Under the pieces are notes generated by a model. The model was given only the letters and a program-made list of their open reading frames with translations, searched no databases and was not told the origin of the DNA. DNA of 64,000 nucleotides. Origin: Acidobacteriota bacterium. Lineage in GTDB: Bacteria; Acidobacteriota; Terriglobia; Acidiferrales; UBA7541. The stretch covers positions 146,708-210,707 of the forward strand of contig JABCZN010000007.1 of the NCBI GenBank assembly GCA_013289665.1, in the 5' to 3' direction. Position numbers and translations under genes: made by a program. Below, one piece after another: positions 16,398-27,400 of this stretch; position 1 is the first letter of the stretch, and each line of letters starts with the position of its first letter.

Positions 16398-18584
16398 TCA
16401 GTGCGCGACAATTTTGCCGCGTATCACAGTAACGGAAGCCTTTGGCAACTGGAAGGCGCTGTCCGCGTCAGCAGTAATCGCGGAGCGTGCAGGCGGGCCA
16501 TCGGGATCGGCCACTCCGCCAATGGGGTTCCCTGAATCGGAGTGCCACCTGTATTGCTCGGTGCCGAACGTAACGAAGCTGACGGGACCAGAGAAGTGTT
16601 TCTTCTCGTTGGGGGCGGCGCCCTGAAAGGAAATGTGCATGGTATGCGCATTTTCCTGATCTTTGTTTACAAGCATTACAGACCAATCGCCGTCGGGGCG
16701 CTGCAGGGTATAGGCAGTGACGAGCACGTGACCCGCGTCGTCAACGATGTCGCTGGCACTGGAATAGACATGGTGCTCGTCGTTGCCCGGCTGGGCCCAC
16801 TCCTGGGTGATCAACTGACCTGCGAAATACTGGGAGGTGGGCTGCTGAATCTGATAATTCTTGTCCATGGTAAACATGCTGAATGTGCCAGGGGATGTAT
16901 TGTGGCAACCCAGGGACTGCCCGAGCGGGATGTAGTGGAAATAGTAGACTGCGTTCCCCCCCGCTTCGAAGAAAGCGCCAACAAAGTCTGTCCACCAGAG
17001 AGCGGCAAAAATATCCAGGAATGACTCGTCATCGCCGGCGGCGATGTTGGTTTCCGTGATGAACATGGGAGTGCCGGGGGGCAGCCCATCGTCGCGCCAG
17101 ACCTGCAAAATGTGACGCGTAAGATTCGCCTCGTCGTACAGTTCGCTCCACTGCAGCTTGCATGGCTCGAAAGGGTAATGCTCGAACGAAACAAAAGAGA
17201 GATCGCTCAAACGGTTGTGGGAGCGCAGGTAGTCAAAAAAGCGTCCCATCCAAGAGGTCTTGCCCTCGGCATTGGCCCAGACTTCGATGTCTTTGTTAAC
17301 GCCTTCGAAAATCGGGCCCCCGAGCTTGAGTTTGGGGTCGACCTTGTGCAAGGCAGTGGCCCACTGCAAGTATAGAGCAGCATAATCCTCAGGCAAGGTG
17401 TGCTTGCCATCGGGCTCTTCGCCCATTTCGATGTATGAGATGGGATAGCCGCGTTTCTCTATATATTGGATTTCCGCAACTGCGTTCTCCGGTGTGTCGT
17501 AAAGCATGGCGACCGGGATCATTGCAGGAAGCCCGCGGGTGATGCCGCTTGTGTAGAAGAGGTCGAAACCAACCTGGTCTCCCTGCTGGTTGACCACGGT
17601 GCCGTCATGCCAGGGGTCGACTGAGGAACAATAGGTGTTTGTTTGCGCACGGTCGGATGTGTGGCGAACGACGTCGTGAAGGCGGCCATCGGCGGATGTC
17701 GTACCCAGGTAAAGCTCTTTGATCGCATATCCAAGGCAATTGCGACGATCGTCTGATCCGTGCGTGTCGCAAGTGCCAGACGATTCCGTCATCCAGATGC
17801 GCACCCAGCGCACTGGCAACGGAGTGCGGGAAAGCTGCAGGGTGGCATCGCCGCCCTTTCCATCGGTCACTTTGCCGCCGGGAAACGTGACCCATGAGCC
17901 TTTCGCGGCCTCTTCAATCGGATTCAAGCCAGTCCAGTATTGGACAAGATACTTTTTGGCGTAAGGGTCGGCCCACGCAATCCGGATGGCGCTGATTTCC
18001 TGGGGAGTGGCCAGATCCACGATGACCCACTGCGGATGAAGACTGTCATCCTCCCCGGTATAAGCTTTGGTCAGATAGGGATTGCTCTTCCAATAGGTGT
18101 TGGTGTCGCCGTCGGTTAGCCGCGAGTAGCCGCGGCCGTCGGGCTGGGAGAATCCGGCGTGGGGCAACGGATAACCAAAGGAATGTCGAATGAGCTCCGT
18201 TGGATTCGCGTCACCGACAAAGTAGCCTTTCTCGCCGGCGGCACTCCAAGTCCCTTTTGGATTCCAGTGCCAGGCTTCGACATACAGTTCTGTGTTCTGG
18301 CGATAGGTGACGGTCTGCCAGCCGGTGGAAAGGATTTGCTTGAGAACGGGCTCGGTGAAGACTTTGTCGGTGGCGGCTAGAGGGATGCGGTCGACGCCCG
18401 CGCCGAGGGCTTCGGTTGGACGGAAGGAATTCACCGGGTGGCTGATGTCCACGTGAACGGTTTGTGCTTGGAGCGAGGGAAGAACGCACGCCGCCAGTAG
18501 TAGCAACGTCGCCAATCTACAAAAGCGGCCGAACGGCGCGGCATTTACGAGTAGTCGCAGAACTCCGGAGGCACAAAAGCTCAT
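16398..18584 (-). CDS. Secreted glycosidase-like protein with inserted discoidin-type domain
   Basis: A 728-residue exported protein (signal peptide ending near PSLQAQ). Residues ~150-290 resemble an F5/8-type-C carbohydrate-binding module (LTDGDTNTYWKSNPY; WVIVDLATPQEISAIRIAW). The rest looks like a clan GH-A barrel: YIEMGEEPDG is a likely acid/base Glu and MFITETNIAAG a likely nucleophile Glu, followed by a C-terminal beta domain. The exact glycoside-hydrolase family cannot be read by eye. It is downstream of the TonB-dependent receptor on the same strand, separated by a strong hairpin, and fits a glycan-use locus with the LacI regulator at 27960. Confidence 0.7.
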   Translation of the reverse strand: MSFCASGVLRLLVNAAPFGRFCRLATLLLLAACVLPSLQAQTVHVDISHPVNSFRPTEALGAGVDRIPLAATDKVFTEPVLKQILSTGWQTVTYRQNTELYVEAWHWNPKGTWSAAGEKGYFVGDANPTELIRHSFGYPLPHAGFSQPDGRGYSRLTDGDTNTYWKSNPYLTKAYTGEDDSLHPQWVIVDLATPQEISAIRIAWADPYAKKYLVQYWTGLNPIEEAAKGSWVTFPGGKVTDGKGGDATLQLSRTPLPVRWVRIWMTESSGTCDTHGSDDRRNCLGYAIKELYLGTTSADGRLHDVVRHTSDRAQTNTYCSSVDPWHDGTVVNQQGDQVGFDLFYTSGITRGLPAMIPVAMLYDTPENAVAEIQYIEKRGYPISYIEMGEEPDGKHTLPEDYAALYLQWATALHKVDPKLKLGGPIFEGVNKDIEVWANAEGKTSWMGRFFDYLRSHNRLSDLSFVSFEHYPFEPCKLQWSELYDEANLTRHILQVWRDDGLPPGTPMFITETNIAAGDDESFLDIFAALWWTDFVGAFFEAGGNAVYYFHYIPLGQSLGCHNTSPGTFSMFTMDKNYQIQQPTSQYFAGQLITQEWAQPGNDEHHVYSSASDIVDDAGHVLVTAYTLQRPDGDWSVMLVNKDQENAHTMHISFQGAAPNEKKHFSGPVSFVTFGTEQYRWHSDSGNPIGGVADPDGPPARSAITADADSAFQLPKASVTVIRGKIVAH

Positions 18585-18663
18585 GGGCAGGTCTCCTGGA
18601 ACAAACGGATGAAATCTTCTAGGAAAGTCGACTGCACGGCGGGCTGCAGGCGGGGTTAGTTAA

Positions 18664-18698
18664 GTCTGCGGCGGCACATATTCTGCGCCGCCGCAGAC
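18664..18698 (-). terminator. 12-bp perfect hairpin after the TonB-receptor gene
   Basis: GTCTGCGGCGGC at 18664-18675 pairs perfectly with 18687-18698 around an 11-base loop, 17 bases beyond the receptor stop codon on the minus strand. There is no long T-run, so it may attenuate or stabilise the receptor mRNA relative to the downstream glycosidase gene rather than terminate fully. Confidence 0.6.
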
Positions 18699-18714
18699 CA
18701 AGTTCTGAGAGTTG

Positions 18715-21700
18715 CTAGAAATTCAGCTTGAGAGCCAACTGCAGCTCTCGCGGGTCGTTTACGGTGTACGTGATTTGGCCGTATGTGGGAGATCCAACAA
18801 GGCTATCAGGTCCGCCAAAGTGCGGATGGTTGAAGGTATTGAAGGATTCCGCGCGGAATTGCAGGCGCATCCCCTCGCGAAGGCTGTTCAGAGGGAAGTC
18901 CTTGAAGAGGGACATGGAGACGTCGCGTGCTCCCGGCTGACGAACGGTGGAAAGCGTTCGGGGGGCGCTGCCATCGGTAAAGTTGGCCGGGATGGCCAGG
19001 TTGCCTGGATTGGCAAAGTAGTTCCCACCGGAGGTGACAGTAGCCTGTTCGGGCGATTGCGAAGATCGGCCCAACGGACCAAGCAGGTCGGGCCGCTGAC
19101 CATACGTAGGAATATTGCCACTATTGCAGAAGTTGATCTGGCAGAAAAGCAGGGGAAGAATTGGCCGCCCGTCATCGATGCGGACGATACCGTTTAGCTG
19201 CCACCCACCGACGATGACATTGAGGATGGGGTTCATGTTCCTGCCGAATTGCCTGCCATGGCCGACCGGCAACTCGTAGACGCCGCTGAATTGGAAGACT
19301 TGCGGAATGTCAAACACCGACTCCGCGCGCTCTCCACCCAGGTTATACGGATTCTGGACGCTAAGAATTGTGCCCGTGTTCAGGAATCCGCCGCCCAGGA
19401 ATACGACGCTGTCATCCGTGGAGGAAGCATTATCAATGGACTTCGCGAAGGTGTAGGTGGCCAGGAACTGCAGGCCGTTGGAGAACTGCTTCTCCGCGCG
19501 AAGTTGCAGAGCGTGATAAATGGAGTTGGCGTATGGCGGAGAGTCGCCCTGGAAGTTGGTGTATTGCGGGTGCGGCAGAAGGAGTTGGAACTCCGCAACT
19601 TGGGGACCGCCTAGACCACTGGCTTGATTGCAGATGTAATGGGTTGGATCACACGCTGTCCCTGGAGGAAACAGGGCTGGATTGAAATAGAAGGGATTCG
19701 CAACCTGATTGTACAGAGCTCCGATCTGGGTCGGAGTCATGCCCGCGGTAGCGGATTTCGGAATGATGTTTTGATCGCGGAAACCACCGAGGTAGAGGTG
19801 CGTACCCTTCTTTCCCACATACTCCGCTTCCACCAGAATCTTACCCGGCAGTTCATGCTCAAGTCCGAGGCTCCAGCCCTGTTCGTAGGGAGTGTTTTGG
19901 CTGATCTGGCGGATGGGACCGACGGCGGCCGAGCCGATGTCATTGAAGGCTCCCAACGAATTGCCAGGAGCCGGAGCGACGCCACAAGTATACGGGGCAG
20001 TGAATGGGCACGAGGTGTTGCTGATCAGGTTCCAGGGAAGGGCGCGATCGAGGTTTGGGTTTGAGGACCTTAGGGTTGTGAGCCACGGAGGCTGGATGTT
20101 GTAGCCCTGGTAGCCCCAAGGTCCGGTGCCTGCTGCGCCGCTGCGGGGAGTGGAGTAGAAGATACCGTACCCGCCGCGGATCACAGACTGGTGGGGCAGC
20201 TGGTAAGCAAAACCCAGCCGTGGCTGGACATCCTTGTAGTCGTAGTAATAGTTATGACGGTCGCTGTTGCTTACAAACACTTCCGCCCCTTGCAAGCTGC
20301 CAAGGGCCGTCAGAGCTGAGCCGGAGATTCCGTCGCCCGACGCAACTGCGAGCTGAGCCGGGGTGAGTTGGATCGGTGCCGTAGCGGTCGGATTGAGCCA
20401 GTCCATGCGGTTAAAACGCTCGGTTCGAGGAGTGTTAATCTCATAGCGCAGCCCAAGGTTGAGGGTGAGTTTCGGGGTAACCTTGTAGTTGTCTTGAATG
20501 AACTCTCCGAATTGGAAGCTCTGTGTGCTGACAAAGTTGTTGAAGCCTTGCTGGCAGGGGGTGCAACCGCCAGTGCCCCCATTGAAAGAACCGACACCCA
20601 ACAGAAAACTGGCAAGCCCGTCGCCGCCGGTTTCAACTCCGGTGGATTGGCCTGTCTGCGAACTGATTTGGGAAGTGCCGCTCTCATCGAAACCGAAGAA
20701 GCCGGAAGGCCAGCCTGGGTTCCCGTGGTTGATGCGGCGCGCCCGCCATTCGCTCCCAGCCTTGAACTCATGCTTCCCGCGTGTCCAATTAACAGAGCCC
20801 CCCAAATGGTAGGCGTCCTGTCCTTCTCTCGTAATGCTGAAATCCGCTGTACCGAGGTTGTGACCGGCATTCCCAGAGCTATAGCCGGCGATGGAAATCG
20901 AAGGAGTGGTGTCAAAACCGTTGTTCAGATAGGAGGGCAATCCCGTTTGGGCATAGAGCGAATTGAAGTTCGGAACAGTAGAGCCAACGCCGGGGAAGTG
21001 GTCGGATTCGCGAATATAACCGAAGGTCACGGTCATGATCACGCTGGGACTAAACGTGTGTGTTTCATTCAGTGCCAGTTGATATTGCTTCGTTGATCCT
21101 GGACCCCCGCTGCAGGGGTCCACAAATTCGGCGTCGGGGGTGTTTCCAAAACAGCTAAAACTGGTGCTGTCGTCCCTCTTTTGAGAATACCTTGCGCTGA
21201 GGAGGTCCTTGTCGCTGAAACGGTGGTCAATCTTTATATCGAATTGGTCTCTCGATTCGGTATTGAGCCCAGAGTTGATATAGTTGCCGCTGAAGAGGTT
21301 CGCCGTCGCCCCAGTGACGTTTGGTTCGGGAAACAACTTGAAAAGATTCGCCGCCACCGGATTGATCAGGTTTCCCGGACCTGCTGGAAGCTGGAACGGA
21401 GTGCCGTTCAAAGCAGGATTACCCGGGCTAGTGTAGGTAGCCAAGTTGTCAAAAGGGATAAAGTTCGTGCGAACTGCCCCTGGAGGTGCGCCGCCGGGGG
21501 GAGTGTTGCTAAAGTTGGCGACATAGGGGTCCCAAAGCTGGCCGGCTCCGGGGTTGCCAGGATTCTGACACATCCCGGTAGTGTCAAACGTTCCGCCCGC
21601 AAGCCCGCAAAGTTCGCTGAAGTTACCCAACGCCGGAACTCCATTAGGGCAGGTAACGCCGGGGGTGCTGGTATCACCCCGCATACAAGCCGTGGGAACA

Positions 21701-22695
21701 CTAATTAGCCCTGAAGTGGCGGATGTATGTGCCCTAAGGCCTTCATAGGCGACAAAGAAAAAGGTTTTGTCTTTGCGAATGGGTCCGCCAACTGTTCCAC
21801 CGAAATTGTTCCGCTTGAGCGCGGGAAGTGGCACGCTACTCGCGTTGTTGAACCAGGAGTTTGCGTCCATGACCGAGTTGCGAAAGAACTCATAAGCACT
21901 GCCGTGGAACTGGTTGGTGCCAGAGCGGGTGACGACGTTGATGATAGCGCCCACCGCGAAGCCGTATTCGGCGGAGAAGTTGGATTGTTCGACCTTAAAC
22001 TCCTCGACGGAATCGACGGAAGGCGTGTAGAGCACGTTCTGGATGCCGCTGTTCTGGTCGAAGTTGGTGGCGCTGGCGCCGTCGATGAGGACGTCGGCGG
22101 TGGCGTTACGGCTGCCGTTGGAGTTGAAGTTGATGCCGCCTTGGGCATTCTTTGTACCCGGCGCGTCCGTTTCCGTGACCCCTGGCGCCAAGTAAGTGAG
22201 GTTGGTGAAGTTCCGGTCGACCAAAGGAAGGTCGTTGACGAACCTGCGATTGACGACTTGGCCAGTGGTGGCGTCTTCGGTTTGCAGGTGAACGGATTCC
22301 GCATTGACTTCGATTGTTTGCGAGGCACCGCCGACTTTCAGGGCGAAGTCGATAGAAATGTTTTGGCTGACATCCATGGTGACACCCATCTGCTCTTCAG
22401 TCTGAAAGCCTTTGGCTTCGACCCGAATTTTGTAGGAGCCGGGAGGGACGGAGCGAATGAGGTATCGGCCGGCCGAATCGGTGGTGGCGGGGAAGGGGTA
22501 GCCCTTGTTCTGGTCGACGAGGGTTACCTTTGCTCCGGGCACTGTAGCGCCGGAGGGGTCGGTGACGACGCCGGTTACGCTGCCGCTATAGAGTTGCGCT
22601 CGCGAGGAAAGCGGAAGCAGCAATGTGAATAAGAGGAGAGCTACACCAAAGGCTAAAGATGTTCTAACACGATGAATAGAGTCGAGGAAACCCAT
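18715..22695 (-). CDS. Oar-like TonB-dependent outer-membrane receptor
   Basis: A 1326-residue protein with a signal peptide (cleaved near SSRAQ). A carboxypeptidase-regulatory beta-sandwich at about 35-115 (GSVTGVVTDPSGATVPGAKV) is followed by a plug domain (YTPSVDSVEEFKVEQSNFSAEYG) and a very long beta-barrel ending in LQLALKLNF, whose terminal Phe is the expected BAM signal. This architecture is greatly expanded in Acidobacteriota and is linked to uptake of large substrates such as oligosaccharides. The substrate cannot be read from the sequence. Downstream is the glycosidase gene; upstream, at 22796, is a LacI-type palindrome. The length is normal for this subfamily. Confidence 0.93.
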   Translation of the reverse strand: MGFLDSIHRVRTSLAFGVALLLFTLLLPLSSRAQLYSGSVTGVVTDPSGATVPGAKVTLVDQNKGYPFPATTDSAGRYLIRSVPPGSYKIRVEAKGFQTEEQMGVTMDVSQNISIDFALKVGGASQTIEVNAESVHLQTEDATTGQVVNRRFVNDLPLVDRNFTNLTYLAPGVTETDAPGTKNAQGGINFNSNGSRNATADVLIDGASATNFDQNSGIQNVLYTPSVDSVEEFKVEQSNFSAEYGFAVGAIINVVTRSGTNQFHGSAYEFFRNSVMDANSWFNNASSVPLPALKRNNFGGTVGGPIRKDKTFFFVAYEGLRAHTSATSGLISVPTACMRGDTSTPGVTCPNGVPALGNFSELCGLAGGTFDTTGMCQNPGNPGAGQLWDPYVANFSNTPPGGAPPGAVRTNFIPFDNLATYTSPGNPALNGTPFQLPAGPGNLINPVAANLFKLFPEPNVTGATANLFSGNYINSGLNTESRDQFDIKIDHRFSDKDLLSARYSQKRDDSTSFSCFGNTPDAEFVDPCSGGPGSTKQYQLALNETHTFSPSVIMTVTFGYIRESDHFPGVGSTVPNFNSLYAQTGLPSYLNNGFDTTPSISIAGYSSGNAGHNLGTADFSITREGQDAYHLGGSVNWTRGKHEFKAGSEWRARRINHGNPGWPSGFFGFDESGTSQISSQTGQSTGVETGGDGLASFLLGVGSFNGGTGGCTPCQQGFNNFVSTQSFQFGEFIQDNYKVTPKLTLNLGLRYEINTPRTERFNRMDWLNPTATAPIQLTPAQLAVASGDGISGSALTALGSLQGAEVFVSNSDRHNYYYDYKDVQPRLGFAYQLPHQSVIRGGYGIFYSTPRSGAAGTGPWGYQGYNIQPPWLTTLRSSNPNLDRALPWNLISNTSCPFTAPYTCGVAPAPGNSLGAFNDIGSAAVGPIRQISQNTPYEQGWSLGLEHELPGKILVEAEYVGKKGTHLYLGGFRDQNIIPKSATAGMTPTQIGALYNQVANPFYFNPALFPPGTACDPTHYICNQASGLGGPQVAEFQLLLPHPQYTNFQGDSPPYANSIYHALQLRAEKQFSNGLQFLATYTFAKSIDNASSTDDSVVFLGGGFLNTGTILSVQNPYNLGGERAESVFDIPQVFQFSGVYELPVGHGRQFGRNMNPILNVIVGGWQLNGIVRIDDGRPILPLLFCQINFCNSGNIPTYGQRPDLLGPLGRSSQSPEQATVTSGGNYFANPGNLAIPANFTDGSAPRTLSTVRQPGARDVSMSLFKDFPLNSLREGMRLQFRAESFNTFNHPHFGGPDSLVGSPTYGQITYTVNDPRELQLALKLNF

Positions 22696-22795
22696 AATCC
22701 CCCCTGATATCGACAGCTGATTCGAGGACCGGCTGTCTTTAGAAAAGCTAAATACTGCTGCAGCACCTGACTGAACTACTGCTTAGGGGTGTCAT

Positions 22796-22809
22796 TTAAA
22801 TCGATTGAA
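22796..22809. promoter_or_regulatory. LacI-type operator candidate upstream of the TonB receptor
   Basis: TTAAATCGATTGAA is a 14-bp palindrome with a single mismatched pair and a central CG, the usual shape of LacI/GalR operators. It lies about 100 bases upstream of the receptor start. A near copy (AAATCGGTTGA) is at 24361. The LacI regulator at 27960 is the obvious candidate binder. Confidence 0.45.
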
Positions 22810-22874
22810 TAAGCGAAATCAGTGCAGGTGTCAAGTGCAAAAATATGCTGAAGGGAATTGGGTGACCGCCGGGG

Positions 22875-24284
22875 CTAGAGCGGCGGAGATTTCCATGGGC
22901 CGCGGGCTTGTTCGAGTTGCTCGGCTACGGCTAGGAGGAGTTCTTCTTCATAGGGTCGGGCGATCAGTTGGATGTTGATGGGGAGGCCTTCGGGGGATTG
23001 GCCCATGGGAAGGGAAAGACCTGGGAATCCTGCGAGATTTAGCCATTGGCAGAAGCGCATGGTGTCGCGGTAATTGTGGGGATCGTTGGGACGGTAGTTA
23101 CCGGCGCCGTGCTTGAAGGCCGGTGCGGTGGAAACCGCTGAGAGAAAAATGGGGACGTCGCGGAGTTGGTGGAGGAGAGAGGCGCGGACCAGATCGCGGT
23201 CAACGCAGGCTTTCTGGAAGGATTCGAGAGTGACCTTTGATTCGACTTGCGTTGCTTCGAGATATGCCAGGAACATCGGGCTGAGTTCTGATTCCTTGCC
23301 GCTAGTGGATTGGCGAAAGAGATCGGCGATCGCCTGGCCGAAGAAAAACCACCATAGTTCGAGAGCCTGATCCAATTTTTCCAATTTGAAGGGTTCGACC
23401 CGGTGATTGAGATCGCAGAGAAGCTGTGCGGTGCAGCGCAATGTAGAGAGAGTTTCCGGTGTGGCGCGGCCGAGTTCGGGGTTCTCAGGAATGCCGATGC
23501 GGAGGCTGCGTAGAGCGGCTGCGGTAATTTCGCGCATAGGCACGGGTGCGGAGAGGGCGTCGCCGGGATCAGGACCAGACATGATGGCGAAGAGTGTGCG
23601 CAGGTCGGCGACCGTACGCGCCATGGGGCCGACGACGCCGATCCAGGCGAAGGCACCGCCGCCAGGAGGGAAGTGGCCGGTGGCGGGAATGCGGCCGGGG
23701 GTGGGTTTCAGTCCGCAGATGCCGCAAAAATGCGCGGGCGTGCGGATGGAGCCGCCGCCGTCGCTGCCGACTCCACCCATCGAGCAACCGGAGGCGATTG
23801 CGGCAGCTTCACCACCGCTCGAGCCGCCGGCGGAATACGCGGGATTCCACGGGTTGGAAGTTTTGCCGCTCAAACGGTTGTCGGTTTCATAGGCCATGAG
23901 GAATTCAGGTGTGTTGGTGTTGCCCAAGAGAATGGCGCCCGCGTCTTCGAGTCGGGAGACGAGGGGCGCGTTGGCCGCGGGGATGTAATCCTTGCGGAGA
24001 AGAGAGCCTGCAGGGCACGGCCAGCCGGCTACATCGAGACAGGATTTTACAGTGAGCGGAATTCCTTCGAGCGGGCGAGGCGTTTCTCCGCACGCAAACG
24101 TGGATTCGGAGTCGCGGGCCCGGGCGCGCGCGGATTCGGCGTCAATGTGCACGAAGGGATTCAGTTGGGGCTGAATCTGCTGGATGCGATCAAGATGCGT
24201 GGCGATGAGTTCGACGGGGGAGACTTCCTTGCGACGGAATTTTTCGCGAGTTTCGGCGATGGTGGAATAAATTGGCTGAGACAT
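22875..24284 (-). CDS. Amidase (amidase-signature family)
   Basis: A 469-residue protein from the ATG at 24284; a TTG at 24326 would add 14 residues. The amidase-signature triad is visible: Lys in PLTVKSCLDVAG, the first Ser in SAGGSSGGEAAA, and the nucleophile Ser in GGVGSDGGGSIRTPAHFCG. These enzymes hydrolyse amide bonds; family members range from GatA to aryl-amidases and substrate cannot be assigned. It is not a GatA candidate by context, since no gatB or gatC is near. It is divergent from the FG-GAP/UnbV gene. Confidence 0.88.
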   Translation of the reverse strand: MSQPIYSTIAETREKFRRKEVSPVELIATHLDRIQQIQPQLNPFVHIDAESARARARDSESTFACGETPRPLEGIPLTVKSCLDVAGWPCPAGSLLRKDYIPAANAPLVSRLEDAGAILLGNTNTPEFLMAYETDNRLSGKTSNPWNPAYSAGGSSGGEAAAIASGCSMGGVGSDGGGSIRTPAHFCGICGLKPTPGRIPATGHFPPGGGAFAWIGVVGPMARTVADLRTLFAIMSGPDPGDALSAPVPMREITAAALRSLRIGIPENPELGRATPETLSTLRCTAQLLCDLNHRVEPFKLEKLDQALELWWFFFGQAIADLFRQSTSGKESELSPMFLAYLEATQVESKVTLESFQKACVDRDLVRASLLHQLRDVPIFLSAVSTAPAFKHGAGNYRPNDPHNYRDTMRFCQWLNLAGFPGLSLPMGQSPEGLPINIQLIARPYEEELLLAVAEQLEQARGPWKSPPL

Positions 24285-24360
24285 GGGTGAGGAAAGAAAT
24301 GTAGCGGCCTGATTCGGATTGGTCAAGGCGAGTTGGAGAAGCCGACGGAAAGCCGCTATA

Positions 24361-24371
24361 AAATCGGTTGA
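24361..24371. promoter_or_regulatory. Second LacI-type operator candidate, before the FG-GAP/UnbV gene
   Basis: AAATCGGTTGA matches the receptor-upstream site AAATCGATTGA in 10 of 11 positions. It lies about 100 bases before the ATG at 24473, the same distance as the first site from its gene. Confidence 0.4.
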
Positions 24372-24472
24372 CGATCAGGGTGGCAGCCAAGACAATCGAA
24401 CGGAACATTAAGGAAGTTTGTCGGCAGATCAGTCTTATTTGCGAGTGGCGGATCTGGAAGGATTTTTCCCGA

Positions 24473-27400
24473 ATGAAAGCCAGGCACTGGGGTTTGCGGT
24501 GCGTCTATTGGATTCTCGGACTGTCGGCGTTGCTGCTGCCTGGATTGGTTGTGTTCGCGTCACGCCGGACCGAGGAGCCGTTCAGACAGAATGCGACGAC
24601 TGGGAGCCAGAAGAAGACTCTGGCAACGGCTGCGCTTCGGTTGAATAGTTTGGGAGTGGCGTACCTGAATCAGGGGAAGGCAGCGGAGGGGCAGAAGTAT
24701 TTTGAGCAGGCGCTGGCGACGGATCCGGGGTTTGCGGTTGCGAGGATGAATCTGGGGATCGCGTTGCGGGCGCAACAGAAGCTGGAACAGGCGCGCGCGG
24801 CCCTGGAGGAGGCGGCTTCGAAACTACCCGATGATCCAAACGCCTGGTACAACCTGGGGCTTGTGTATAAGGACGCAGGCGATCCGGCGAAGGCGATTGC
24901 GGCGTTCCAGCATGTGGAGAAAATTGTGCCGGGGGAGCCGGACGCATTTTACTTCGAAGGCTATCTGAATTCGCAACTCCAACAATATGACCAGGCGATT
25001 CCGGCGTTCCAGAAAGCGCTGAAACTTGCGCCGTATCACGCTTCGGCGCAGTTCGGACTGGCGCGGGCATTTCAGAGGAAGGGCGATACGGAAGCAGCGC
25101 GCGAGGGAATGAAAAGATTTCAGCGTATTACGTCGGAGCATCTGGGGATTCCGTTTGGGGCGGGGTATGGAGACCAGGGGAAATTTTCGCTGGCGGAATT
25201 TTTACCTGGAGGGGAGACCGGCGTTCCGGCGGAAATTGCGGTCGATTACGAAGCGCAACCGTTAGAAAAGCTGATGAACCTGGAAAAGAAAAGTTCGGAG
25301 GCAAGCGCGGGCAAAAACGGGGCATGTTTTCTGGACTTTGACGGGGACGGGAAAGCGGATCTGTTTCTGGTAGGAGCTGGGAACGGAAAGAGTGAATTGT
25401 TACACAACGTGGGTCGAGGGCGATTTGAGGATGTTACGGAGAAGGCGGGGCTTGGCGGAGTTGGTGGAGGCCTTGGATGTGCCACGGGAGATTTTGACAA
25501 CGATGGGAAGACGGACCTTGCGGTTTGCGCGAGCGAGGGAGTGCGGCTATTCCACAACGAAGGCGGAGGGAAATTTGTGGATGTGACAGAGAAGGTGGGC
25601 ATTCGCCGCCAAGCGGGATGTGTTTCGCCGACGTTTGTCGATTACGACCATGACGGGGATCTGGATCTGTATTTGACGTTTGCTGCTCAAGGCGTGGAAG
25701 GAAAGAAATCGCGCAATGTTTTGTGGCGAAACAATGGGAATTCAACGTTCACGGACGTTTCGGAGGAGACGGGGCTGGGCGTGGAGGCAACGGGCGGCGG
25801 TGCGGCCAGCACGGATTTCAACAATGACCGGGCAATTGACTTGGTGCTGGCCGGAGGCGCGAGCGGCGCGGACGTGTATCTGAATCCGCGGGAAGGAAAG
25901 TTTGTGGAGTTGCCCGCGATTGATTTCGCGAAGGAGAAGTTGCCGCCGGCCGTCGGAGTGGTGGCGTTTGATTTCAACAAAGATGGCTGGATGGATTTGG
26001 CGTTTACGCATGCTGGCGCACCGGGGATCTCACTGTGGCGAAATGTCCAGGGCAAGCGGCTGGAGCGAGTGATGCTACCCGAATTTGGCTGGACGCAGGG
26101 ATCGGGAATTACCTGGGTGGACTACGACAACGATGGATGGCTGGATCTGGCGGCGGTGGGAGGGAGCGCGAACGGCGGAGAAATTCGTGTGCTGCGGAAT
26201 CTTGGCGATGCGGGATGGTCGGATGTGACGAAGAAAGTGCATCTGGATGGAGTGAAGCTGAAAGATCCGCGCACGATTGCCGTGGCCGATCTGAAGAATG
26301 ACGGGAGTCCGGATTTTGTGGTGACGCAGACGGGTGGTGAGACGCTGGTGCTGGAAAATGTCGGGGCGAATCAGAACCACTGGATCGAGATTGACCTGAA
26401 GGCGCTGAACGACAACAAAAGCAGCATCGGGACGAAGCTCGAGATTTTTGCCGGCGGGCTTTACCAGAAGTGGGAAATCGCTGGAGCTTCAGGATACCTG
26501 GGGCAGAACGGACCAGGGTTGCTCGCGGGGCTTGGCAAGGAAAAGGCCACGGATGTGGTGCGGCTGCTCTGGCCGACCGGCGTGCCGCAAGACGAGGTGA
26601 ACCTGGCAGCCGGCAAGATTCAGGCGATTGCGGAGCTCGACCGGCGGGGAAGCTCGTGCCCGATACTGTTTTCCTGGAACGGGCGGGAATACGAATTTAT
26701 TGCGGACATGATTGGACCGGGAGTCGTGGGGCACTGGGTGGCGCCGGGAGAGCGGGATGTGCCGGACCCGGATGAGTATTTGAAAGTTGCGGCGAAGAGC
26801 GTGCGAGAAAAGAATGGGCGATTGAGCTTCCGGTTTATGGAGCCAATGGAAGAAACGGTTTACCTCGATCAAGTGCGTTTGCTGGCGGTGGATCATCCGG
26901 CGAATGTGGAAGTGAATCCGAACGAGCGATTTGCCAGCGCGCCACCGTTTCCGGAGTTTCGCGTGATCGCTACGCAAAATGCGCGGGTGCCGGCAGGCGC
27001 ATGGGACGACCACGGGAAGGATGTTTTGCAGTTGCTGGCGAAACGCGACCGGAAGTATGTGACGGAATTTGAAGGGCTGCCGTTTGCGGGATTTGCGAAA
27101 TTGCACTGGATTGAGCTGGACTTGGGCGGGTGGGACGCGCAGAAACCGCTGCGGCTGCTGCTGGATGGATACACCGATTATTTCACGGCGACTTCGATGT
27201 ATGCGGCGGACCAGGCGGGGATCAAGGTGATTGCGCCGTATGTGGAGGCGCAGGACGCGAAGGGAGACTGGAACCGGGTCGTGGAGGATATGGGATTTCC
27301 GGCGGGACTGGCGCGGACAATGGTGGCGGACCTTACGGGGAAAATTCCAGCGGGAACGCGACGCATTCGCCTCGTATCGAATCTGAAGATTTATTGGGAT

